64,000 nt of DNA from Ophiura sarsii (lineage: Eukaryota > Echinodermata > Ophiuroidea > Amphilepidida > Ophiuridae): the NCBI GenBank assembly GCA_035610835.1, contig CM069457.1:39287319-39351318 (forward strand). Reading direction: 5' to 3'. Both the position numbers and the translations under genes were made by a program. The first letter of the stretch is position 1, and each line of letters starts with the position of its first letter. The notes beneath the pieces are model-generated. The model was given only the letters and a program-made list of their open reading frames with translations, was not told the origin of the DNA and searched no databases. Shown piece by piece: positions 10,162 to 20,442 of the stretch.

Positions 10162-11913
10162 TTTTTTTTTTTTTTAAACATGCTGCATGGAAACGGGTAG
10201 CCCATGCCTAACCCCGAAACCAGTGTACACGCCAATGTAATAATATAAATACTAAAAGGTGCACGAAGAACGTGCCCCTCAACAGGCCTTAAATACCCCA
10301 CCAAGTATGGACACCCCGGGTGAGCAAGCCCCTGTCTTGACTCATCTCGGACCAACAGCCACAGGCCTCAAACTAAATTATTTTGAACCCCAACCTGCAT
10401 AAAACATGTTAATGTACCGACCGTCGCCAGCTACAATATGATAAAAAACGACCATCCGTATCCTAAAGGTCATACCAACGTTACACGTACACAAAATTAA
10501 AAATTAGAGTAGCCCATGTCCAAACTCTACACAGTGCACACACAATATGAGATAAAATGAGATGGTCACCCAGGTACCGCCTGCTAAGTACTATCGCCAG
10601 GTACGATATTAGCATCGTGAACACCAAATTGAAATAAAATTAAAAATTAAGAGTGGCCCATGTCTAAACTCTAATCTAGTGTCCCCGAAAAATGAGATTC
10701 ACACAGCAATAATGATAAGGTATCGTCACCAAGCAAGGTAAAAGTATTCAAGCTGACGTAGGCCTAGGCCATTACAAATGTGGCCCTCATAAGAAAATTT
10801 TAAAATCTGATGCTTGTGCCTAAACCCAAAACAGTAAATAACAAGGAGTACCCCCCCCCCTCCCCCCCCCCCCCCTCCAATTGAACAAACCAGCATTAAA
10901 AAAGGTAAACCTATTGCCCATAGTTAGGATAAAAATTTAAAATTTAAATTAAATTAAATATTAACTAAATAAAATTTTAATTTAATTTAATCCTAGACTA
11001 TAAAGGTATACAAAACTAGGCCTGATCGGTATGAAAAACACAGCCCTATTTAAAGGTATATGAAACCCCAAACCACACACAAATAAATTAAAACAAATAA
11101 ATAAATAAAATTAAAATAAATAATTAAATAAATTGGGTCTAAGACATTATAACCCATGTCATTATAAATCACCCTATAAACCAATTTAATAAAATAAATT
11201 ACATATTTCCAAAACAAACACAAATTTGATGTTAAAGAAAAGGTGAAATATTAAATGCAAGTTATTTATGTGATTTTAAATTATGTGTTTTATTTTTAAT
11301 ATTGAAACAAAAGCAAATAACAAACGCCAACAATGAAATACATTTAGTGCACATACTAATGAATTATGAAACCCAATGGACAAAATTATGTTATTTATTT
11401 ATTTATATTTTATTTACATTTTTATATTAATCCTTTATGGATTACAATTATATAAATTTATTTAGTGAAATTTGTTAATAAATTTATTTTTATATGGTTA
11501 ACCCAACCAACTAATTTTATATTTAAATCATAATAAAATTAAACTATTCATATTAAGTTTATTTAATTAACCCGTCGAACAAATGAGTGCCCCATGATCA
11601 GGACTTTTGCCCTACACGTAGGTTTATGGGCAGTCCCACTACTATTACTACTACTAGAGCCATAGGCAGTTGCCATAACAACGAGATAGTGTAGCGTAAA
11701 ACCTGCCGAATTCGCCTACGTAATTAACGAGTGGAAACAAAATAGGTAGGCAAATGTGATAAAACCGGGCCAGAACCGACGCTCGTATTAACCGACGGCC
11801 TAACCTAACCCAACCCTGAACTCAAGAAACAAGTGAATCAGAAAATTAAAACCTTATATTGGTGTCTGTCGAAAAAACAAGGTAATTTATGAGATAAAAT
11901 ACGAAAATAAGAA
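9477..11913. other. Non-coding AT-rich 5' region of the DIRS element, with homopolymers
   Basis: No plausible gene. It holds long T runs broken by short unique words (about 10005-10175; CACAAGTGGTRAACTCCAAC recurs between them), a C run near 10850-10876 and very AT-rich sequence from 10920 to 11580. On the element strand this is the leader between repeat A1 and gag. Confidence 0.7.
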
Positions 11914-12140
11914 TTGTTGATCACCTGTTATAAAATGTCAGAAATAAGAGGCATATCCCATGCGTGTATCCGACGATGAGGGCGCTGGACGAGTGAGATC
12001 TTGGTTCAGCCAGTGTCGGTCAGACGGGTGATATCCTTGCGCTCAGGCCAGCGAAGATGGGATAAGTTGTGATACCGTAATGAAAGTCCTGGTACCATTC
12101 CAGTCTGCATAAAATAGTTGTAGTGCCAACAACTTCATTT
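11914..12140 (-). repeat. DIRS element split direct repeat A1
   Basis: The 5'-terminal repeat on the minus strand, identical by eye to 7293-7519. It ends at ATTT (12137-12140), after which the sequence of the host TA-flanked element resumes with GTAACGATG. Confidence 0.9.
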
Positions 12141-12304
12141 GTAACGATGTTTTCAGCATAGATGGTCAAGATCATATAGTTGATGAATATTGAAAGAATT
12201 TTTTTTTTTAATCTACAGAATTTCAAAAAACTGTCAAGGTTTTATTGAACCACCCTGTATTTCATAATAATGAATTACAAATGATTATTTTGTTTTCAAA
12301 ATAG

Positions 12305-12498
12305 TGCTGGAAGTGTTGTGGTTAACAGTTCTTCGATTTTCACCAATAAACCTGATTCAAATAAAACATTGCCATTACAAAATAAGCTGGACACTCTACA
12401 GAAAGAGATTGAGCAGATTATCAATGATGCCATATCAGACGGAATGCTGGGTAATGAACTTCCGGTGGTTCCGAGTTCATCGTTGCTTATTGGAACAC
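12305..12498 (+). CDS. Gene A exon: C-terminal half of SEA domain
   Basis: Acceptor TTTTCAAAATAG and donor GTAGGT. The first base completes the Ser codon begun at 3295. The peptide opens AGSVVVNSSSIFTNK, the central strand and cleavage-site region of SEA domains (consensus GSVVV), then continues PLQNKLDTLQKEIEQIIND and ISDGMLGNELPV, the last helix and strand. SEA domains are extracellular, on mucins and type II transmembrane proteases, and often self-cleave between G and S of GSVVV; that motif is intact here. The exon starts only 48 bp after the end of the large TA-flanked element. It ends in phase 1. Confidence 0.85.
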
Positions 12499-12679
12499 GT
12501 AGGTTGCATATTGTTTGTTTAATTTTCACTTTATTCTTTATCGAAACATGTACTGTAGCAGTGAACTTTACTTCAAATATATATATATATATAACGTAGT
12601 AGGGTGTAAGCCTATCTTGGTTAATATTGCAGTATCTTTTATTTATAAGGCTATTCAGTAGGTGTATGGATACATTTAA

Positions 12680-12916
12680 CACTTTCCACGCGGCTATTGG
12701 TTTTACCATATAAAAACAGATTTTCAGAAACCTTTCCCAATTTTCAAAGTCTATCTCAAGGATTACTGAACCAATACGAAGCATGGTTGTACTTATTTCA
12801 ATGCATTTCACATGGTGATTCCAAACATGGTTATGAAATTTAACAATTTTGACATTTTTTAAACAGTTTGAGACATTTTGGAATGTCGTCTGCAGACGCC
12901 TGCCGCGTGGAAAGTG
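12680..12916. repeat. Complete TTAA MITE, family CACTTTCCACGCGGC
   Basis: Same family as 3929-4166, with TTAA at 12676-12679 and 12917-12920. Lies in the intron after the SEA exon. Confidence 0.85.
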
Positions 12917-13446
12917 TTAACGTATAAATGACTTTTACGACAGATTTTTACGATAAGCGCCCAAGTAATATTTTGCATCACCCACGTAATATAATACAAC
13001 CATTATAGTATACTCATTAAATTTAACTGAGACCATATGCAAATATCTCTATGACAATATGCGCATTGGTCTCATACAAAACAATACTTTGGCTATCGTA
13101 TGAGTCTTACGTATAAGTCACTTATACGTTACGTATGATCATACTGATTTTGCCATGTTTTCAGTGCGGCCTTACTAATTCAAATTCGATGTACCCAACA
13201 CGATTCGAACAAATGTAAATGTGCGCACCACAAAAGAAAGGAAACGTGTTTCTCTTTCCTCTTGTATTGCGAGACCGGCTCCTATACTACGTCCATTTAC
13301 TAATATCACGATCTTAATATATAATAACTTGTGTATGATGAAATGTTGGTGAAACAAAGTTATGATACCTGCTTAATTACCAAATGTATACAATGAAGTA
13401 GGCCTAATCATATTAAATCTTAACACTTATTAATGTCGTCTTCTAG

Positions 13447-13602
13447 CTAAGATAATACGAGTGATACCAGATGATATTATTCATGTACCTGAAAGAACTA
13501 CCACAGAGATACCTCCAGTAGTCACGACAAAGACATTGACCAACACACCTATGGCCGTCCAATCTACTGAAGCTATCCTGACAACGTCAAGACAAGATGC
13601 GG
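13447..13602 (+). CDS. Gene A exon: Ser/Thr/Pro-rich stalk after SEA
   Basis: Acceptor TCTTCTAG and donor GTATGT, phase 1 at both ends. It reads PKIIRVIPDDIIHVPE then RTTTEIPPVVTTKTLTN and ends in AILTTSRQDA. The low-complexity Thr/Pro/Val composition suggests an O-glycosylated spacer between the SEA domain and the first CUB. No cysteines. The acceptor and the phase match with both neighbours support it. Confidence 0.75.
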
Positions 13603-13614
13603 GTATGTATAATA

Positions 13615-14215
13615 TACACCCAACCAAATATGTAAGTTCCCCCCTAGCATATACTAGAATATTTCCAAAAATATTTGATGGCTTTAAATAATTTTCAGCT
13701 AGAAAGATGCACCCAATTGTTGGGCAGATTTTGATACCAAATTTGTTGGCCTTGAGACAATGCAACGTCGATAAGAAATTGTGCCATTTATCAATTTGTA
13801 TAAAGAAAAAAAAAGTGGTACTAAATCTCACTGGCTATGGCTGGTTTTGTCCATAAAATTGATCTTTCTTTGTGTATTATGTGTCATTATGCTACCGTAT
13901 CTGCTTATTGATTTTCTTGAAATGATGCCACACATAATTGTTTTGGTAGATTTCCATGTCTATGCACGAAAATCCACCAAGAAAATGTCTGTTAATTTAT
14001 GGACAAAACCAGCCATAGCCAGTGAGATTTAGTGCCAACCTTTTTTTTCAGTATGAAAATTGATAAATGGCACAATTTCTTATCGTTGCATTGTATCAAA
14101 ATATGCCTAACAATTGGGTGTATCTTTCTAGCTGAAAATTATTTAAATCCATCAAATATTTTTGGAAATATTCTAGTATATGCTAGGGTGGAACTTACAT
14201 ATTTGGTTGGGTGTA
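13615..14215. repeat. TA-flanked palindromic element starting 10 bp after a splice donor
   Basis: Arms of about 240 bp (TACACCCAACCAAATATG on the left, inverse on the right) around a spacer of about 130 bp, with TA on both sides. The open frames on both strands here come from the palindrome. It begins 12 bp after the stalk exon, so it sits next to the 5' splice site. Confidence 0.8.
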
Positions 14216-14812
14216 TATGAATGAAGCGTAACTAAATATTGACTCACCAATAAGCATAACACCGAATAATCAGACATTTGCAACATGTAGCTATATGTGA
14301 TGCAGCCCATCAAAAGGGGGGGGGGGCTTCAGGTGAAGTCAATTTTAAGTTTATTATGTGTGCTCTCAGAGCAATTTCCTAAGCTTTAAAATGACACCTA
14401 ATGTATTAAAATTGATCAAGACATTCAGATTTTACGAGTGAAAATGACTCCGAAATTCTTATTTCTCTCTGTCCGTTTTCATCTTGAAAAACACACATAG
14501 CGAGTCCTTCAACTGGGAGTCCTATAGTTCTATCCAAACTATACGTGTTTGATACTAACTGCATCAACATTTCCCAGCTTCGTCTTTATATCAGAATGAG
14601 GCTGATTTGTGTGAGTCAATTGGGAGCAAGGAATTTGTAGTTATGAGGGGGGATCATCAAGTTTCTTTACACCGGGGCAAATAGTTTCAACAAGAGCACC
14701 TTATGGTCGTATAAGTATATTGACCTTCTTGAATACATTATGCATACAAGATCGACCAAGTTCGAAATTCACTGAAGGCCTATAGATAATACCATCACCG
14801 TTCTTCCCCATC

Positions 14813-14885
14813 TGACTCATTAGCTCAGTTGGTAGAGCGTTGGTCTAGCTATCCAGAGGTCCCAGATTCAAATCATGGATGGTCA
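14813..14885 (+). repeat. tRNA-like pseudogene or SINE head (Ala AGC-like)
   Basis: Carries a perfect D-arm/A box (TTAGCTCAGTTGGTAGAGCG) and a degraded B box (GATTCAAATCA). TGACTC and TGGTCA can pair as an acceptor stem. The predicted anticodon loop CTAGCTA gives AGC, but the T stem is broken and the position after the anticodon is T. More likely a tRNA-derived repeat than a working gene. Confidence 0.6.
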
Positions 14886-15646
14886 GTGAAATTCTTTCAC
14901 TGTTTCACCGACCATCATTTATAATCCGTGGAGTTAAGATGAAATTATTAACTCATAAGGATTTACCCACATGATGAATTTGCTTGTTTATTCCTAGTAA
15001 TGGTTCAGTAATTCTTGAGATACGACTTCAAAAATTGGGAAAAGTTACTGAAAATCGGTTTCGTATAATTATGGTAAAAAAACTAATAGCCGCGTGGAAA
15101 ATGTTAACTACGACGTACGTGTCATTTTGCCATGTGGGGGTGTGTGGAGGACGTGCTTCATTTTAGGCTTGTATTCTCTGACACTCAGATTCTCACTAAA
15201 CCTAAAACTCGTCTCACTACCGACAAGAAAGCATATGCCTCTGTTCCATTTTTGTGGAACAATTTACCGCGTCACATCAGGCATGCCTCATCACTGACTC
15301 AATCTATGAATATACGTTAAACTCACTATTCTGGACCACCGTTATAGCGCTGTGGCACCATTGTTTAATGTGTAAGAGCGCTATATAAATGCTCATTGTT
15401 ATGATTGTGTTGTTATGTTATGTTTTGTTATCTTGAGCTAACATTGAAAGCCAACAAAATGATTCGTTTATGTGCAATTTTATTAGGAATCGTCACACTT
15501 ACCAGTGACAGTACAGATACGCTCGTATGTATTTTATATTTGCATGATATTGACTTATCTAAAGAACTGTTAATTAATTCAAAAAACCGAAATTGACATG
15601 TATTATTGAAACTTTGACATTTCAATGACTTGAAATCGTTTTACAG

Positions 15647-16006
15647 CGTGTCAATCGCCCAGTGAGGTCATCTTAGACGTAAGCACACCATACGATCTCT
15701 TCTCCCCGAACTATCCCGACAACTACCCACCGAATACACTTTGCCAGTGGATAATACGAGCACCATCGGGATATCGAATTCGCGGCCATTTTAACCAATT
15801 GTACTTGGAGGATGCCGTTGACGTCTTGCACGTTGGGACTGGTATCGTTGATGGGGAATTCGACTTGCTGACTTATAGTGGAACCACAGCGCAAGTACCG
15901 TTAGATATCGTATCGCCGGGAGGCGTATTGGTGTTTACCTGGAATTCAAACGAAGCTGTGGAAGCTAAGGGATTTTCGGTGCGCTTTGAGGTAGTTGATC
16001 CCCCGG
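15647..16006 (+). CDS. Gene A exon: CUB domain 1
   Basis: A complete 120-residue CUB module in a single phase 1-1 exon (acceptor TTTTACAG, donor GTAAGT). Order of motifs: ACQSPSEV, FSPNYPDNYPPNTLCQWII, the core strand LEDAVDVLHVG, TYSGTTAQVP, and the closing AKGFSVRFEV. It has only the first cysteine pair (ACQ and LCQW); the usual second pair is missing. The late Asp of the CUB calcium site (D-x-S before GF) is replaced by NEA, so this copy probably does not bind calcium, unlike CUB 2-4. CUB domains bind protein partners extracellularly. Confidence 0.9.
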
Positions 16007-16351
16007 GTAAGTTAACGAAGTTCTGGTTGTGTCGATGCGACGAGAATTTGAATATTCCCGTTTATCCTTACATCATCTTATAGTCTACCAGGGTCGATTC
16101 TAGCGATCCGTTCCACTCGGTGCCTTTCCAGTGTATGGGTATGGGGGTAGTGGGGGGGGGGGGGGGCGGACAAGGTAAATGAAAGTTTGGGAACAGAGTG
16201 AGGTGGAAGATGCACGCGAACCACGTGAAACTAACTTTTAATGTCAGATTTCCCTTAAATTAAATCAATCAGGTTAGATACTATATTGTCGTCTAAACTT
16301 TTGCCGTACAGGAAACCTATTTTAAGATATTACCTTTGTCTGTTCCTATAG

Positions 16352-16459
16352 ACGATGACCAAGTGACTTGTAACAATGGATTAGAGATCCTTGTTGCTGA
16401 TGATATATGTGATGGAAGAGTGGAATGCAATGACGGGTCAGACGAAACGGATTGTTACG
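16352..16459 (+). CDS. Gene A exon: LDLa module 1 (four-cysteine type)
   Basis: A 108-bp phase 1-1 exon (acceptor CTGTTCCTATAG, donor GTAAGT). Motif: TCNNGLEILVADDICDGRVE then CNDGSDETDC. The acidic calcium cage (CDG, DGSDE) is intact. Aligned with a canonical repeat (C-K-N-G-Q-C-I), the third cysteine is Glu and no first cysteine precedes, so the C1-C3 disulfide is gone while C2-C5 and C4-C6 remain. It lies immediately before the protease-like domain, as in matriptase-type proteins. Confidence 0.88.
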
Positions 16460-16946
16460 GTAAGTGAGTGCCTTAAGTGCTGAACATACTCCTCCTACTC
16501 CAACGCTTTGCGCTTTAGCACATGCGCAACACCGCTCACGAACATGAAGAAACAACGCTTGATCAGAAAAGCGTTTTCAAATAATTCGACTCCGTCTATA
16601 CCCTTTAGTATTCAAGTCTACGCTGTCGATGGACCAATCAGTAGGCGGTACACTTTGCCTGACTTTTGACGTCACGTACATTTTCTCGGGCCCCATTCAT
16701 AAAATACAGCACGTAATTGGTTTAAATAGGCCATTCAATAACTAGCGGCCGTGCGTTGGGGAGTATATTCAAGACTTTATACAGTCTTTTTAATGGAAAG
16801 ATTGCATCCAAGGCATCATAGGCATTGGCCTTATATCCGGGTCACTGATGGCTTCTGTAGGTCCGAAAAGTGTAAAAGTGCATTAAAGGCTCATTGTTCC
16901 CTCTGATTTGGGAAACATACCCTCTCGTTTTATTTACTATCTACAG

Positions 16947-17124
16947 ATCTTCTTCGAACCGGGATTTGTGGAACTCAAATTCCTCTAACTCGTATTCTTG
17001 GTGGTCAAGATTCACTGTTAGGCTCCATGCCATGGGTAGGCTCCGTAAGAACAGCTGCTGGAGCTCACTATTGTGGTGCAACATTGTTGACGGAACAGTG
17101 GGCAGTAACCGCTGCACATTGCAT
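16947..17124 (+). CDS. Gene A exon: protease-like domain, activation site and catalytic His
   Basis: Acceptor CTATCTACAG, donor GTAAGT, phase 1 to 2. It encodes a linker cysteine (RTGICGTQ), an activation-like site R-ILGG (LTRILGGQD), the C42 region HYCGATLLTEQ and WAVTAAHC with the catalytic His. The linker cysteine fits the disulfide that keeps two-chain transmembrane serine proteases joined after cleavage; its partner PICVA is in the next exon. Everything in this part is compatible with a normal trypsin fold. Confidence 0.9.
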
Positions 17125-17257
17125 GTAAGTGTATGCAACGAAGCTTTAGCGTTTTTACTGAAGGGGGTGCCGGATGTGGAAAATAAAGATAAAAATAAAA
17201 TGGAAGACTCAATTTGGTGTAAAGATTCCACACACTAAATATGTTCCCTATACTTTT

Positions 17258-17600
17258 ACATGTTAAAGGGGTGTTACAAAACGTCAATTTTCTCGCTTAT
17301 AAAGCTTTTCAACTTCACATTTTTTTCAAGTACATGATATTTGTGATCATTGAAGTACAACATTTATATAGGGTAAACCTGAAAGTTCCGAGAAATAAGC
17401 CCCCGATTTTGGACAGTTGGCGTTTCGCTCTCATTTATCATCAACAAATTGAGCAGTGTTGATAGAAAATGTACAACCAAAATCACCCAAAAACTTACAA
17501 AATGGACTAAAAAGATCTCTTTTGTCACTGTGGAATGTATCAGTCCTAAAATCAGGATTATATTTCAGCTTTAATCATTTGATTATGGCCGACGCACGCG
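17258..17600. repeat. Dispersed repeat related to 44768-45110
   Basis: Shared words in the same order in both copies include TTAAAG followed by a G run, CCTGAAAGTTC or a variant, ACAAGCCC or a variant, and ATGTACAAYCAAAATCACCC. No clear termini. Intronic in gene A. Confidence 0.5.
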
Positions 17601-17750
17601 TCACACACATAATACACAGTGCGCTTGTTGCCTTCATGCGCGCCCGCGCTCTTATCGTATCATCGCTCCTGTACTGTATAGAGTCTATATAGATCAAACT
17701 ATAAATACATCTTTGATTTTTTATGTGTACTAACTGTCTTGATTTAACAG

Positions 17751-18022
17751 TAAGTTGGCTGATCATCTCTATTTCGGCGGTCTTTCACTCGACACGCCAT
17801 CAGATTACGAGGAGCGATTCGACATCTCCGTCATATTCGCACATCCGGATTACAATATTCTCACCGAAAATAACGATATCGCCCTCATACGACTTACTCG
17901 TCCCGTAAAAATATCCGCTGCAATACGCCCTATCTGTGTAGCGCATGTCACCGGGGACGTGGAAGAGATGGATGTTTACGCTAATTGCAAGGCAGTAGGG
18001 TGGGGCGCATCAAATTCTATGG
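17751..18022 (+). CDS. Gene A exon: protease-like domain, catalytic Asp
   Basis: Acceptor TGATTTAACAG, donor GTAAGA, phase 2 to 1. It reads KLADHLYFGGLSLDTP, then FDISVIFAHPDYN, ENNDIALIRLTRPVKIS with the catalytic Asp in NNDIAL, IRPICVAH with the inter-chain cysteine, and NCKAVGWGASNSMG with C136. This is a typical second trypsin exon with the normal spacing of conserved elements. Confidence 0.9.
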
Positions 18023-18469
18023 GTAAGAATGGGAATGTCAGTTTAGCATTATTGCTCGAGTTTTATTTTTGGCATTAATCCACAGGTAACAAGACAAAAT
18101 TATTTGTGCTATGACAAACTTGATTGATGAAGGTTAATTGTTTGTGGCGTTTAATCAATTTTGCGCACGGATGTTTGTGTGAAGTGAAACTTGCCACGAT
18201 TGCATTTTACAACAAAACCAACATCAGCGAGGCTATGTTGTATTGATTTTGTCGCAAGGTTTGAGAAATAACACACCCACTTTTTTATCTAATTTTAAAA
18301 TGTTAACATTTCATTTAATCGTTTCTATCTACGCAAAGCATTGATATGAGCACATTTTGGTTATAAGATGAATTAAGTTTATTGGTTGATTTTGCCAATT
18401 ATTCCTTTGCGATGAAAACCTTTGCGTGTATTATGACAAGTATTTGTTGATCCTTTGTTTACACATCAG

Positions 18470-18612
18470 GCGGGCTGAACCCGGTTTTGAAAGAGACAGA
18501 TATGCCGCTTGTACCCAGAGCCACGTGTGAACAAGAATTTGATTCAATGGATGGCGACTCGTCTGCAACACGGATTTGCGCGGGAGGAATACAGGGCACG
18601 GACACATGCACA
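18470..18612 (+). CDS. Gene A exon: protease-like domain, C168-C191 segment
   Basis: Acceptor TTTACACATCAG, donor GTATGT, phase 1 to 0. It contains MPLVPRATCEQEF (C168), TRICAGG (C182) and GTDTCT (Asp189 equivalent and C191). The specificity-pocket Asp of trypsin-like enzymes is therefore present. Phase 0 at the end is the usual intron position just before the GDSGGP loop in many trypsin genes. Confidence 0.9.
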
Positions 18613-19130
18613 GTATGTTAGCTTATAGTTTAAGAATGATATATACATTATCAGTAGTCAGTACGTTATGTGACAAGCATCTGGTAATTTAACACATATG
18701 TAGATGGGATTCGGTCATACCCAGCTGTCACTTATTCTTCTGAGAAGAAAGAAGAAATGTTAAGATCCTCTTCCAACAATTCCACCACCCTTACAATAGT
18801 CAAAGAAGATCAACAATACATGAAGACAAGTTAATAATCTACCCGTCAAATACAATAATCGGTGGCATTTTACTGGGATCTACATAGATACTAATCCAGC
18901 TTATGTTATCAAGTTGCCAATAACCAGAGGAAATAAAGCTCAAATTGTCAAATAATTGTAGGAAATCCCTGCATCGGCTACGTCTTGTAAATAAAGGCAC
19001 CACATGTACAGACTAGGAGGTTTTACTCAATTTCGGTCCAGCGATTTGGCTTTAGTCGCAGGTGAAAGTTACTAAAGCTTTAAGGCAGGTAGCACCTAAT
19101 GGTTCCTGTATACACTTTTGTTTATTGCAG

Positions 19131-19293
19131 GGAGACAATGGTGGTCCACTAGTATGCCGTGGAGATAATGGCTTATGGCATATTGTCGGTGTTAATACAA
19201 GGTCGTCGAAGTGCAATTCTGCTGACATCGATGTCTATACACGACTGTCGGCATATCACAATTTTATTTTGTATACAGTGACTCAAACAGATG
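19131..19293 (+). CDS. Gene A exon: protease-like domain with catalytic Ser replaced by Asn
   Basis: Acceptor TTTATTGCAG, donor GTAAGT, phase 0 to 1. The exon opens GDNGGPLVCRGDN where active enzymes have GDSGGP; the Asn codon AAT is at 19137-19139. Further on, IVGVNTRSSKCNSADID replaces the usual VSWG-GC strand: 214-216 (Ser-Trp-Gly) become Asn-Thr-Arg. C201 and C220 are retained, and VYTRLSAYHNFI resembles the normal C-terminal helix. The fold is predicted intact but inactive. The gene does not stop here; the frame continues in phase 1 into the Cys-rich exon at 19845. Confidence 0.9.
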
Positions 19294-19844
19294 GTAAGTT
19301 GTAGACGAATTGATATCCGGCGTCAACTGCGCGCGAATGAAATAGAAGAAAACAGTAGATCTCTTTGACTGTGATCGCGTTTATTTTAGAGCTTCATCCA
19401 CACCAAGGTATTAGTCATTTTATCGGATAGTGCAGCACGTTCCTAATTCCTTCAATTGCTCTTAAATGATGCCTATTTGGCGACGAACACACGGTCCTCT
19501 CAGATAGGGTCGGTCGGGCGGGCGTTTGTTTGTTGTTGTTTTGGGGTGGGGGGTTCCAAGAATTTCGGGAAGCTTTGGGGAATTTTCAGCAATGTTCGAA
19601 ATTTCATTTAAAAAGGGTCAACAACAGAAATCAAATTTACAAAAGTGAAAATTAAAACAGGTGGGGTTTTTTACGTCGCCTTATTTTCACTTTGGTAGTT
19701 TCTGAAAGTTGGTTACACATTCTTTAGCAAGCTGCGATTATCAGTAAGGGAAGATTCTTGTTGCATCCTTGGTAATGCCATTCGCTTCAATCCTTTATTG
19801 TCACCCTCGTCATTATTCGTATTCGTTGTTATATTTTCTGTCAG

Positions 19845-19907
19845 CTTGCATCGGTACACCGTTTGAATCGTTTTGTCTTGACGGTTGCGTTGGAGGAAAA
19901 GACTGTC
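19845..19907 (+). CDS. Gene A small exon: Cys-rich, LDLa-like remnant
   Basis: A 63-bp exon with good splice sites (TATTTTCTGTCAG, GTAAGT) and matching phase 1-1. It encodes ACIGTPFESFCLDGCVGGKD followed by C: four cysteines in 21 residues. FESFCLDGC resembles the start of an LDLa repeat (F-x-C-x-x-G-x-C) without the calcium half. It could be skipped without changing frame. Confidence 0.6.
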
Positions 19908-20100
19908 GTAAGTATTCAAGTTTTACTTGTTTTTCGATCGTTAATTAATATATACCATTGTTACAATCTGTTGTGTGGCCCTTCACAATGTATAAATTGA
20001 AACTGCCCAACGGTTATGCATATGAAGCGTTATCTTATACATATTCAGGGGCACGAGCACTTACAAGGTTTTAATATAGATGTTTTCTTCGTCCAAAGGG

Positions 20101-20442
20101 TATAGATGAGGTGACCTATGATGTCATGTATTTACAAATGGGACACCCTCTGTTGTTTCCCTCCAGGCAGAATATACAGTAAAGTTAATGAAGACAACAT
20201 GAAATTTCTTTCTAATGAATTGTAAAATCATTTAGTTTTAGGGTTTCTTTGTGAAATGCGATAGCTTATAGCATTCCTAAGCAAGTTTAAAGACAGTTTT
20301 GATAACAATATGCTGTGACACCACAATCTAGTTAGAAAACCTGATCTGGCCTATGTAAACTATAGGAACTCTTGTCCGGTGTGTTTTGTCTCAAACCAAC
20401 AGAGGGCGTCCTAAATGTCAACAAATGTCACCTCATCTATAC
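20101..20442. repeat. TA-flanked inverted-repeat element, TIR TAGATGAGGTGAC
   Basis: The ends TAGATGAGGTGAC and GTCACCTCATCTA (roughly 20103-20440) lie between TA dinucleotides. Inner similarity continues (CACCCTCTGTTG, inverse CAACAGAGGGCG). A similar terminus occurs near 47366. Non-coding. Confidence 0.6.

Larger units (their letters stand above)
6902..12140 (-). mobile_element. DIRS/Ngaro-type retroelement with split direct repeats, internally deleted
   Basis: Read on its own (minus) strand the order is A1 (12140-11914), gag region, B1 (7833-7516), A2 (7519-7293), a 73-bp spacer, B2 (7219-6902). This A1-ORF-B1A2-B2 layout is the split-direct-repeat structure known for PAT/Ngaro-like tyrosine-recombinase retrotransposons. 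B1 and A2 overlap by ATTT, and ATTT also sits at both outer junctions. The counterpart arm of the host element shows the uninterrupted site (GGTTATTTG when reversed). That fits integration of a circle by crossover at a shared 4-bp core. It encodes gag and the C-terminus of a tyrosine recombinase; RT-RNase H is absent, so the copy is non-autonomous. Confidence 0.85.
6172..12257. mobile_element. TA-flanked inverted-repeat element, interrupted by a DIRS-type insertion
   Basis: The ends CAGGGTGGTTCAATAAAACC and its reverse complement at 12238-12257 are flanked by TA (6170-6171, 12258-12259). The arms are palindromic beyond the TIRs: the segment near 6280-6385 is the inverse of 6815-6905 plus 12141-12180. 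Removing the DIRS insert (6902-12140) leaves a non-coding element of roughly 850 bp. A second, diverged terminus-like sequence (TGTGGTTCAATAAAACG) at about 6399 suggests an internal duplication or an older nested copy. Confidence 0.8.

Noticed and set aside
9820..10355. Frames with poly-Phe or poly-Lys
   Set aside because: Translations of the poly-T tracts in the DIRS leader.
13461..14220. Frames on both strands beyond the stalk exon (to 14220)
   Set aside because: Past the GTATGT donor at 13603 they lie in a palindromic MITE and mirror each other.
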